NCBI GenBank assembly: GCA_002436765.1
Contig: DJNI01000037.1
Span: 1-8,139 of the forward strand
Length of the DNA: 8,139 nucleotides
Reading direction: 5' to 3'
DNA from: Clostridiales bacterium UBA6468
GTDB lineage: Bacteria > Bacillota > Clostridia > Oscillospirales > Oscillospiraceae
Position numbers and translations under genes: made by a program. Below, piece by piece: positions 1 through 6,230 of this stretch. The notes beneath the pieces were generated by a model that searched no databases, was not told the DNA's origin, and was given only the letters and a program-made list of their open reading frames with translations. Every line of letters starts with the position of its first letter. Position 1 is the stretch's first letter.

Positions 1-284
1 CCCAGCGTCTGCCGCGTCTGCCACGCCGCGCGGATGCGGCGGGCGAAAAAGTCACGGTCGATCGTCTCCTCCGCCCGGCGCGTGAGCACGCGGACGGTCA
101 GCTTCGACCGGGCGTTAAAGAACCCGCGGGCCACGAAGCGCTGGCGGCTGTCCAGCACGTCGACGACGCAGCCGTCGGTGCAGATATCGTCCGCCCAGTC
201 CAGCTCGTTGTCATAGATCAGCTTCTGCCCCTTCAGCACACCGGCTTCCTCTCCCCGGCGCAGGCAGACCTTCGGATCGTCCAT
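1..284 (-). CDS. RlmI-type class I SAM-dependent rRNA methyltransferase, N-terminal part (cut by window edge)
   Basis: Only the first 94 codons are inside the window; the reading frame runs off position 1 without a stop. The ATG at 284-282 is preceded by AGGAGGA (288-294), which overlaps the stop of the upstream phosphoesterase gene (TAG, 295-293), so the two genes are 8 bases apart. The visible protein looks like the N-terminal PUA domain of the RlmI/YwbD (COG1092) family: an opening LRRGEEAGVLKGQKLIYDNE, then VVDVLDSRQRFVARGFFN (about residues 40-57) and LTVRVLTR (about 62-69), followed by the family's DxxFFxRRI segment (about 78-84). Family members methylate a cytosine in 23S rRNA, with the catalytic SAM-binding domain C-terminal; that half is not visible here. 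The family call rests on the PUA pattern alone, so the exact target base is not claimed. Confidence 0.8.
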   Translation of the reverse strand, partial: MDDPKVCLRRGEEAGVLKGQKLIYDNELDWADDICTDGCVVDVLDSRQRFVARGFFNARSKLTVRVLTRRAEETIDRDFFARRIRAAWQTRQTL

Positions 285-292
285 AGCTCCTC

Positions 293-883
293 CTATAGCT
301 CGAGCGTATAGCGCTCGCAGGCATTGATGATGGTGGTGCCGCCGCGCTGCAGCACACGGGGGATCGCGTGGCCGTACTCCGTATGCACGTGGCCGTGGAT
401 CAGATAGCGCGGCTGATAGCGGTCGAGCAGCGGCAGGAAGGCCTCAAAGCCGCGGTGGGCAAAGTCCTCCGCGTCGCCGAAGCCGCGGGCCGGGGCGTGC
501 GTGAGCACGATATCGACGCCGCCCGCGCGGCGGATCTTCCAGCCGAGCTTCCGGATGCGGGCTTCCATCTGCCGCTCGGTGTACTGGTTCCGCCCCCCGG
601 AATACAGGGGGCTGCCGCCCAGACCCACGATCCGCAATCCGCCCACCGTCACGAGCTTGTCTTCGATGCACTCGCAGCCCTCCGGCGGGCGCGATTCGTA
701 GTTGTCGTCATGGTTTCCCCGGACATAGAGCAGGGGCGAACGGCCGAGCGTGGCGAGAAACGTCAGATATTCGGCCTTCAGATCCCCGCACGAGAGCATC
801 AGGTCATACTCCCGCAGGCAGCCGGGCTTGTAAAAATCCCAGAGATAGCGGCTCTCCTTGTCCGCAAGCAGAAGCAGCTTCAC
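293..883 (-). CDS. Calcineurin-like metallophosphoesterase, 196 aa
   Basis: A complete small single-domain phosphoesterase of the calcineurin-like fold, probably cytoplasmic, as there is no signal peptide or membrane segment. Visible metal-site motifs in order are D8 (in LLLADKES), G33-D34 (SCGDLK), G56-N57-H58-D59 (GNHDD), H129 (LTHAP) and G164-H165-x-H167 (GHVH). The usual first motif DxH is DxE here (D8-K9-E10); all other metal ligands are present, so the enzyme is probably active. From memory, clostridial relatives carry a similar ADEES motif, so this is likely a subfamily trait rather than a defect. The start is GTG at 883-881 and overlaps the stop of the upstream BMP-like gene in the four bases GTGA, implying translational coupling. 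The rRNA methyltransferase gene follows 8 bases after the stop. The substrate cannot be told from sequence; a nucleotide or cyclic-nucleotide phosphodiester is only a guess from the fold. Confidence 0.88.
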   Translation of the reverse strand: MKLLLLADKESRYLWDFYKPGCLREYDLMLSCGDLKAEYLTFLATLGRSPLLYVRGNHDDNYESRPPEGCECIEDKLVTVGGLRIVGLGGSPLYSGGRNQYTERQMEARIRKLGWKIRRAGGVDIVLTHAPARGFGDAEDFAHRGFEAFLPLLDRYQPRYLIHGHVHTEYGHAIPRVLQRGGTTIINACERYTLEL

Positions 884-2829
884 AGCAGCGGCCCCCTTTT
901 CTTCGGCTGGAGCGCATCGCGGTAGACGCCGAGCAGGCGCACCATCGGCTGCGCCATCGGCAGCAGCTCCTCATAATCCGGGATCTTGCCGGTGACATTG
1001 CTGCACAGCCAGTCCATGCGCAGAACCTGCTCCGGCGAGAACCACTGCTCTCCGTCATTGCGCAGCGTGCCCGCCTGATCGGGGATGCGGCGGTGGAAGG
1101 GCGTCAGCTCGCCGTGCACCAGCGCTTCGCGCAGCACCCGCAGCAGCACCCGCGGGCCGTCCGGCACGCTGGGTGCCAGCTGCACGTCGACCGCGCCGCT
1201 GGCAAAGCCCCACCAGTAATTGACCGCCCCGGCCGCGTTCAGCTCATCCCAGCCGCCGCGCAGGATGCTGCGCGCGAGGCGGATATAGATCTCGCCCCAG
1301 TTTCGGATCGGCTGCGCCTCGCGCCGCGGCTTTCCGTCCTCCACGCGGCACAGGCCGCGCCAGCCGTTCTCCTGCCCCGGCCGCTTGAGGTCGTGGGCGC
1401 AGATCATGCCGAGACCCTCCGCCGCCAGCGTAACGGCCGGCTCCTGCTCGCAGCACGACCAGCGGAGAATGATCTGCGCGTCCGGCCGCGTCAGCTGCGC
1501 GCCGAGGGCAAAGGCGTTGATGGCCGCAGGCGTGCCGAAGACCGGCGCGTCGGCGACGTAGCCGATGCGCGCATCCTCCGCCAGCGCACCGGCCAGCGCA
1601 CCGAGAAGGAATTTGGCCTCATAGATCCGGCTGTAATACGTCCGGACGCCGGGATACGGCATATCGACCGAGCAGTTGAGAAAGCGCACGCCGGGATACT
1701 TGGGCGCAAGCTTGCGGCAGGCGAAGATCAGCGGCACCGTCGTGGTGAAGACGACCTGCGCGCCGTCGGCCGCGGCCTGTTCGAGCGCGTCCTCGGGGCT
1801 GGGATAGTCCGTCACGAGATAGACCCGCGCGTCGACGGCCTCGCCGAGCGCCTGCACCAGCTGGCGCCGCCCGGCCTCATGCGCGGCGATCCACGGGCTG
1901 TCCTCCGGCGCGCATTCGTAGACGAACGCCGCGCGCAGGCACCCGCGGAAGCCGGCCAGACGGCCAAGCAGGCTCTGCGGCTCCGGCGCGGCCTCGGTCT
2001 GCACGGCGATCTTGCCGCCCTGGGCGACAGCCTCCAGCTCCGGCCAGATGGCGCGGATGGACCGCTCCAGCTCCGCCTGCGTCAGCACGCGCAGATCGCC
2101 CAGCGTGTATGCGTGCAGCCAGGTCAGCAGCGCCTCCGCCGTTGTGACGGGCGGCGCGGACTGCGTCAGCTTGTCATAAGCGGTCTTGAAGGTATAGAAC
2201 GCGGCGAGAAACGCGCGGCGCTCCTTTTGCGACCAGACGTGCTCGGCGTCGAAGCCGAGCGCGGCCTGCAGCTTGGGATAGTCGCCCAGACGGTTGAAAT
2301 GCACCTGATACAGGCCGCAGCGCTCGTAAAAGTGCAGAAATTCATAGTAGACCCGCACAGCCGGGTCGTCGGAGTACAACGGCAGCACGCGCGTGACATA
2401 CGCACGGATGGTCGGCGCGCCGAAGCTCCGCAGGACGCTCACGCGCTTGTTGCCCTCCTGCACGTAAAACTGCCCCATATACTCAAAGCAGCGGATGGGG
2501 TCGACGATGCCGGTATCGCCCAGATGCGCCTCGCAAAGCGAGATCCACTTGCTTGCAAACTCCGTCCCCAGGTCCAGCAGCGGCATGAAATTCGCCGCGA
2601 AGGCCGTCTGCCGTCCGGCGGTGTTCATCCCGACGATCTGGGCGATCGGGATCTCCAGCTCGCCCAGGTCCACGCGCCCGGCCACCACGCTGCCCTGCAG
2701 CAGCGTCTCGAGGACCTGCGGATAGGGGTCGCGTCCGCGGTGGACGCAGTCGCGGTAGCATTTCTGCCCGGCTTTGAGCGCCAGCTTGAACTGATGCAGC
2801 GCTTCCTGTCTGTTGATGCTCGTGGTCAT
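880..2829 (-). CDS. Cytoplasmic ParB-like/BMP-family fusion ligand-binding protein, 649 aa
   Basis: Two recognisable parts lie in one chain. Residues about 55-150 resemble a ParB/sulfiredoxin-like domain: IVGMNTAGRQTAFAANF, then FYVQEGNKRVSVLRSFG, the equivalent of the ParB 'GxHRxxAxxxxG' core. Residues about 295-590 resemble the BMP (PnrA/Med-like, PF02608) nucleoside-binding fold: an opening AAFVYECAPEDSPW, then ADGAQVVFTTTVPLIFACRK, LAPKYPGVRFLNCS, and FLLGALAGALAEDARIGYVA. The region between (about 155-290) is helix-rich and unassigned. Canonical BMP proteins are lipoproteins feeding an ABC transporter. This one has no signal peptide, no lipobox Cys and no transporter genes beside it in the window, so an intracellular sensing role is inferred. 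The start is ATG at 2829, preceded by AAAGGAG; an in-frame ATG at 2859 has no comparable site. The stop overlaps the phosphoesterase start by 4 nt. A 70-base gap with a hairpin separates it from recR. Domain calls are by eye. Confidence 0.8.
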   Translation of the reverse strand: MTTSINRQEALHQFKLALKAGQKCYRDCVHRGRDPYPQVLETLLQGSVVAGRVDLGELEIPIAQIVGMNTAGRQTAFAANFMPLLDLGTEFASKWISLCEAHLGDTGIVDPIRCFEYMGQFYVQEGNKRVSVLRSFGAPTIRAYVTRVLPLYSDDPAVRVYYEFLHFYERCGLYQVHFNRLGDYPKLQAALGFDAEHVWSQKERRAFLAAFYTFKTAYDKLTQSAPPVTTAEALLTWLHAYTLGDLRVLTQAELERSIRAIWPELEAVAQGGKIAVQTEAAPEPQSLLGRLAGFRGCLRAAFVYECAPEDSPWIAAHEAGRRQLVQALGEAVDARVYLVTDYPSPEDALEQAAADGAQVVFTTTVPLIFACRKLAPKYPGVRFLNCSVDMPYPGVRTYYSRIYEAKFLLGALAGALAEDARIGYVADAPVFGTPAAINAFALGAQLTRPDAQIILRWSCCEQEPAVTLAAEGLGMICAHDLKRPGQENGWRGLCRVEDGKPRREAQPIRNWGEIYIRLARSILRGGWDELNAAGAVNYWWGFASGAVDVQLAPSVPDGPRVLLRVLREALVHGELTPFHRRIPDQAGTLRNDGEQWFSPEQVLRMDWLCSNVTGKIPDYEELLPMAQPMVRLLGVYRDALQPKKRGPLL

Positions 2830-2861
2830 GGTCCTATCTCCTTTCCCGTTTCTATGCACAA

Positions 2862-2890
2862 GAGCCGCCCGCGGTTCGGGCGGACGGCTC
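2862..2890 (-). terminator. GC-rich hairpin between recR and the BMP-like gene
   Basis: On the minus strand an 11-bp stem (GAGCCGTCCGC paired with GCGGGCGGCTC, one G-T wobble) closes a 7-base loop, 9 bases after the recR stop codon. It is followed by CTTGTGCAT rather than a true T-run, so it may be a weak or partial intrinsic terminator, a transcript-end stabiliser or an attenuator. It separates the dnaX-ybaB-recR cluster from the BMP-phosphoesterase-methyltransferase cluster. No clear promoter is visible between the hairpin and the next start, so some read-through is likely. Confidence 0.45.
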
Positions 2891-2899
2891 GGATATGAC

Positions 2900-3499
2900 T
2901 TATATTTCCTGTCTGCCCTCCAGCGCGCGCAGCAGCGTCACCTCGTCGGCATATTCCAGCTGGCTGCCCACGGGGATGCCATAGGCCAGCCGCGTCACCT
3001 TCACGTCCATCGGACGCAGCAGACGTGACAGATACATGGCCGTGGCCTCGCCCTCGGTGTCCGGGTTCGTGGCCATGATGACCTCGCGCACGCCGCCCTG
3101 GGATACGCGGGAGAGCAGCTCGCGGATGCGCAGATCGTCCGGGCCGACGTGGCTCAGGGGCGAAATGACGCCGTGCAGCACGTGGTAGACGCCGTGATAT
3201 TCCCGCGCGCGCTCCATGGCGATGACGTCCTTCGGCTCAGCCACGACGCAGATGAGCGAATGATCCCGCTCCGGGTCGGCACAGACGCCGCAGAGCTCCT
3301 GATCGGTCAGATTCTGGCAGACCGGGCAGAGCCGGACGCTGTTTTTCGCGTCCACGATGGCCTGCGCGAAGCTGTCGGCGTCCTCCTTCGGCAGCGACAG
3401 CACGTAAAACGCCAGCCGCTGCGCCGACTTCATGCCGATGCCGGGAAGCCGGGCAAACTGTTCGGTAAGCCGCTCGAGCGCGGCCGGAAACGCGCGCAT
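2900..3499 (-). CDS. recR: Recombination mediator protein RecR
   Basis: A full-length RecR (199 aa, the usual size). In RecFOR-type repair it helps load RecA onto gapped DNA and acts in the cytoplasm as a DNA-encircling ring with RecO. Domains in order: an N-terminal helix-hairpin-helix (about 11-30, LPGIGMKSAQRLA), a four-Cys zinc site (C58, C61, C70, C73), a Toprim domain (about 81-175, with E88 and the acidic NPDTEGEATA segment around D147), and the C-terminal GSQLEYADEVTLLRALEGR signature. The ATG at 3499-3497 shares one base with the ybaB stop (TGATG), so translation is probably coupled. All 12 glycines are encoded by GGC, a bias not shared with the dprA-like gene upstream. Nothing is missing or broken. 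Confidence 0.97.
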   Translation of the reverse strand: MRAFPAALERLTEQFARLPGIGMKSAQRLAFYVLSLPKEDADSFAQAIVDAKNSVRLCPVCQNLTDQELCGVCADPERDHSLICVVAEPKDVIAMERAREYHGVYHVLHGVISPLSHVGPDDLRIRELLSRVSQGGVREVIMATNPDTEGEATAMYLSRLLRPMDVKVTRLAYGIPVGSQLEYADEVTLLRALEGRQEI

Positions 3500-3849
3500 C
3501 AGAACAGACCGCCGAGGTTCAGGCCGCCCGTGAGCTTGGCCATGTTGGCGGACTGGTCGGCCTCTGCCTTGCGCATGGCCTCATTGACGGCTGCGACGAT
3601 CATATCCTGCAGCATTTCCACATCTTCCGGATCGACTGCTTCGGGATCGATGGTGATCGACTTGAGCTCACGGTCGCCGCCGCACACGGCCTTGATGACG
3701 CCGCCGCCCGCCGTCGCCTCATATTCCTTCGCCTGCAGCTCCTCCTGCATTTTCATGAGGTTTTCCTGCATTTTCTGCGCCTGCTTCATCATCTGCATCT
3801 GGTTTCTGCCGCCCATCGGCATACCGCCGCGATATCCGCCTTTTGCCAT
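3499..3849 (-). CDS. ybaB: YbaB/EbfC family nucleoid-associated protein
   Basis: A 116-residue protein of the YbaB/EbfC family, dimeric DNA-binding proteins that coat DNA and are usually encoded between dnaX and recR, as here. The N-terminus is Gly/Met/Gln-rich (about 1-25), then a long helix rich in Met, Gln and Lys (about 18-42, MMKQAQKMQENLMKMQEELQ). The core follows, with VCGGDRELKSITIDPE (about 55-70), DVEMLQDMIVAAVNEAMRKA (about 76-95), and a Gly/Leu tail (GGLNLGGLF). The start is ATG at 3849-3847 with AAGGAG about 8 bases upstream; an ATG five bases nearer that site is out of frame. The gene lies 27 bases after the dnaX stop and overlaps the recR start by one base, consistent with one operon. 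Confidence 0.95.
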   Translation of the reverse strand: MAKGGYRGGMPMGGRNQMQMMKQAQKMQENLMKMQEELQAKEYEATAGGGVIKAVCGGDRELKSITIDPEAVDPEDVEMLQDMIVAAVNEAMRKAEADQSANMAKLTGGLNLGGLF

Positions 3850-3866
3850 GTCATGTTCTCCTTATC

Positions 3867-3894
3867 ATCGTAAAAATTATTTTATCGTAAAAAT
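3867..3894. repeat. 11-bp direct repeat spanning the dnaX stop
   Basis: The 11-mer ATCGTAAAAAT occurs at 3867-3877 and again at 3884-3894 (start-to-start 17 bases). In the coding direction it reads ATTTTTACGAT twice. The first copy encodes the last dnaX codons and the second lies between the stop codon and the ybaB ribosome binding site. It looks like a short slippage duplication in an AT-rich patch; no function is claimed. Confidence 0.6.
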
Positions 3895-5511
3895 GTCGCT
3901 GTGCTGCTCGCCGAACTGCACGAGCGCGTCCATGGGATCCTTGCCGAAGTTCGAGACCTGGTTTTTGAGCGCGAAGCGCACCGCGACAGGCCTGCCCAGC
4001 AGCGCGGACGCCTTTTCGCGGATCAGCTGCTCGATGGCGGGCTTTTTGACCATGCCGAGCACGAATTCGTTGTCCGCCGCCATGATGAGGGTGCTTTCGC
4101 CCTGCAGCACGGGGTGCAGCGGGCCGTTGGCCGCGAAGAAGCCGCGGTCCTTGGCCGAAAGCTCCGCCCGGAGCTTTTCCGAGAGCGCGGGCCAGAAGCC
4201 CGCGGGCGTCTCCGGCTTCGGCGCGGCGGGCGCCGGCTGCGCCGGAGGCAGCTCCGGGAGCTGGCCGCGCGCAGGATCGTCCACGTCGTCGGGGAAGGGC
4301 GGGCGGTCGTCGTCATATTCGTCGCCGGAGGCCTGCGGCGCAGTCTTGACCAGGACGCCGGAGGCCAGCTGCTCCTCCACGCGCGAGATGCGCGCGTTCA
4401 GCGCCTGCGCGTCGAGCCGAAGCGCCGGTTCACACAGCTGCATGAGCAGCAGCTCCGCCGCCACGCGCACGTCGGTGTTCTTGCCGAACGAGGCGCGGGT
4501 CTTCTGCGTCTCGGTCAGCACGCGCATGAGTTCGCCCGGGCTGAACACGTCCTGCAGCGCCAGCGCCTGCTGCTCCGTCGCGATGCCGGAGAGCATGGCA
4601 AGCCCGCTCTTCGGCGCGGTATGCAGCACAAGAAGGTCGCGGCACAGCGCGCACATCTCACCGAGCAGCGCGCCCACATCCTTGCCTGCGGCATAAAGAG
4701 ATGAGAACACCGTCAGGGCCTTCGCCGTGTCCTGCTGCGCGATGGCCTGCATGAGCTCCGCCGTCCGCCGCTCACCGGCAAGGCCGAGCGAAGCGTAGAC
4801 GCTCTCGAGCGTCACCGCGCCGCCTGCCGCCGAGGCACACTGGTCGAGCAGGCTCACGCCGTCGCGCATGCCGCCGTCGGCAAGGCGTGCGAGCAGGTTC
4901 ACCGCATCGGACTCGATCTCGATGTGCTCCTGATAGGCGATGAAGTTGAGCCGCGAGGCGATCTCCTCCGCCCGCAGACGCTTGAACGCGAACCGCTGGC
5001 AGCGGGAGAGGATCGTCGCCGGGACCTTCTGCAGCTCAGTCGTGGCGAGGATGAACAGCAGATGCGCCGGCGGCTCCTCGATGATCTTGAGCAGGGCGTT
5101 GAACGCCGCCGTCGAGAGCATGTGGACCTCGTCGATGATATACACGCGCATTTTGACCGTGCCGGGCGTATAGATCGCGTCGTCGCGCAGCACGCGGACG
5201 GAGTCCACGCCGTTATTCGACGCCGCGTCGATCTCCAGCACGTCCATGCAGGAGCCGGAATCGATGGCCTTGCAGGCTTCGCAGACGTTGCAGGGGTTGC
5301 CGTGGTCGGGATGCAGGCAGTTGACCGCCTTCGCCAGAATTTTGGCGCAGCTGGTCTTACCCGTGCCCCGGGATCCGGTGAACAGGTAGGCATGGCTCAT
5401 TTTCCCGGTCATAATCTGGGTCTTCAGGGTCTGCGTCACCGCCGTCTGCCCGGAAACGTCGTCAAAGGTCTGGGGGCGGTATTTGCGGTATAACGCCTGA
5501 TAAGCCGACAT
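3877..5511 (-). CDS. dnaX: DNA polymerase III subunit gamma/tau
   Basis: The clamp-loader ATPase of the replicative polymerase, 544 residues from the chosen start. In order: SAYQALYRKYRPQTFDDV at the N-terminus, Walker A GSRGTGKTS (46-54), a four-Cys zinc module (C65, C74, C77, C80), the sensor-like DAASNNGVDSVR (about 95-106), Walker B IIDEVH (125-130), sensor 1 ATTE (156-159) and the SRC arginine finger (R170). A helical collar domain follows to about residue 385, then an acidic, Pro/Ala-rich linker (about 395-438) and a C-terminal tau-type domain (about 439-544). The ATG at 5511-5509 has AAAGGAG about 8 bases upstream; an in-frame ATG at 5532 would contain this site and is rejected. No A-rich slippery site for a frameshifted gamma form was seen. 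The SRP RNA lies just upstream, as in Bacillus. Confidence 0.97.
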   Translation of the reverse strand: MSAYQALYRKYRPQTFDDVSGQTAVTQTLKTQIMTGKMSHAYLFTGSRGTGKTSCAKILAKAVNCLHPDHGNPCNVCEACKAIDSGSCMDVLEIDAASNNGVDSVRVLRDDAIYTPGTVKMRVYIIDEVHMLSTAAFNALLKIIEEPPAHLLFILATTELQKVPATILSRCQRFAFKRLRAEEIASRLNFIAYQEHIEIESDAVNLLARLADGGMRDGVSLLDQCASAAGGAVTLESVYASLGLAGERRTAELMQAIAQQDTAKALTVFSSLYAAGKDVGALLGEMCALCRDLLVLHTAPKSGLAMLSGIATEQQALALQDVFSPGELMRVLTETQKTRASFGKNTDVRVAAELLLMQLCEPALRLDAQALNARISRVEEQLASGVLVKTAPQASGDEYDDDRPPFPDDVDDPARGQLPELPPAQPAPAAPKPETPAGFWPALSEKLRAELSAKDRGFFAANGPLHPVLQGESTLIMAADNEFVLGMVKKPAIEQLIREKASALLGRPVAVRFALKNQVSNFGKDPMDALVQFGEQHSDIFTIK

Positions 5512-5547
5512 TGCACTTTCTCCTTTCTGCAAGCCTGAGGAAACTCC

Positions 5548-5860
5548 AAAAAGCCATCCGGCTCATAACAAGATCGCACACCCACATTTGAGCAAGGCGA
5601 ATACCCGAACCTGACGCAGTTAGCTCAAGAACGGCAACCCCGCGGCACACGAGAAGATCCGCTTAATGCTGCTTGGTTCCCCACCTGACATGGTTCACGG
5701 GATCTCGTTGCGCAAGACCAATCTATCAACACCACTTACGCAGGTCAGACGATATTCAAACTTGCCCGGGTGTGGGAATTCATCCCTGCTGTAGCGGATT
5801 GCAGGTGCAGGGCACCGCTATCTCCCCGACTAGTGCGACCTTGTTATAAGCCGGACAGCT
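5548..5860 (-). ncRNA. ffs: Signal recognition particle RNA (large bacterial type, with Alu domain)
   Basis: About 308 nt plus a T-run, the RNA core of the signal recognition particle, which binds Ffh and targets membrane proteins. The ends pair: the 5' segment AGCTGTCCGGCTTATAACAA (from 5860) matches the 3' segment ending in GAGCCGGATGGCT (to about 5552) with only G-U wobbles. Five T's follow (5552-5548), so the closing helix may also act as a terminator. The Alu region carries GGTGCCCTGCACC and GCAATCCGCT (5793-5816), as in Bacillus-type RNAs. The Ffh-binding tip is GTCAGGTGGGGAACCAAGC (about 5671-5689), with a GGAA tetraloop at 5680-5677. Compared with the common CC-GGAA-GG closing pairs, it has GG-GGAA-CC, a compensated swap. 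I see no convincing -35/-10 pair in the 36 bases after acpP. Ends are estimates from pairing. Confidence 0.95.
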
Positions 5861-5896
5861 CAATACAAGGAAATTTTGAAAATTGTGAAATTGCAA

Positions 5897-6118
5897 TCAG
5901 TTGAGCTTCGACTCGATGAAGTCGGCCAGCTCTTTGAAGGTGGTGATATGCTGATCCTCCAGATCCAGCTCCACGCCCAGCTCGGACTCCAGATCCATGA
6001 TCATCTCAACGATATCCAGAGAATCGATACCCAGGCTTTCAAAGGTAGCATCGGGCGTGATCTCGGAAGGATCCAGCTCCAGCTGCTTGGCTGCGTAATT
6101 GACCAGTTTCTCGTACAT
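5897..6118 (-). CDS. acpP: Acyl carrier protein
   Basis: A 73-residue acidic carrier protein that holds growing acyl chains on a 4'-phosphopantetheine arm in type II fatty-acid synthesis. The attachment site is S33 in FESLGIDSLDIVEMIMDLE, the diagnostic DSL motif, followed by the conserved acidic helix II (SELGVELDLED) and the closing FKELADFIESKLN. The start is ATG at 6118-6116 with AGGAGG 8 bases upstream. An in-frame ATG at 6154 would add 12 residues that lie across the leader and ribosome binding site, and is rejected. A strong promoter sits directly upstream (6163-6191). No other fatty-acid synthesis gene is in the window. The SRP RNA begins 36 bases after the stop with no terminator between. 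A secondary-metabolism carrier protein is less likely given the standard ACP sequence. Confidence 0.96.
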   Translation of the reverse strand: MYEKLVNYAAKQLELDPSEITPDATFESLGIDSLDIVEMIMDLESELGVELDLEDQHITTFKELADFIESKLN

Positions 6119-6162
6119 GCGCAAGTCCTCCTCTCGTATTATCTGCGGAACCATCTTACCGT

Positions 6163-6191
6163 ATTCTATTACAGGAACCCTCGTTTGTCAA
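6163..6191 (-). promoter_or_regulatory. Sigma-A-type promoter for acpP
   Basis: On the minus strand, a perfect -35 box TTGACA (6191-6186), a 17-base spacer, and a -10 box TAGAAT (6168-6163, five of six matches to TATAAT). Transcription would begin at about 6156, giving a leader of roughly 38 bases before the acpP ATG. It lies between the dprA-like stop (6231) and acpP, so it separates the two transcription units. With no terminator seen before the SRP RNA, it may also feed that RNA and dnaX. Confidence 0.85.
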
Positions 6192-6230
6192 TGCCCTGTT
6201 TTTCCCGGCTGCCGTCTAAACGGCCGTGGG

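Noticed and set aside
1093..2898. A 601-codon open frame on the plus strand opposite the BMP-like gene
   Set aside because: It is antisense to a gene with clear domains, is rich in Arg/Ala/His/Gln with no recognisable motif, and is the kind of long open frame GC-rich codon bias produces. Similar reasoning removes the plus-strand frames at 3149-4696, 3901-4704 and 368-925.
3877..5511. Programmed frameshift site in dnaX giving a shorter gamma protein
   Set aside because: No A-rich slippery heptamer was found in the reading frame around the linker, so only a single full-length product is supported.
5462..5650. A 62-codon minus-strand frame reaching into the region upstream of dnaX
   Set aside because: It overlaps the SRP RNA 3' half and the dnaX start in another frame; the RNA pairing and dnaX ribosome binding site explain the region.
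6211..6224. Hairpin GCCGT-CTAA-ACGGC after the dprA-like gene as a terminator
   Set aside because: The stem is only 5 bp and no T-run follows on the minus strand (the next bases are AGCCGGGAAAAAC). It may be chance in GC-rich DNA.
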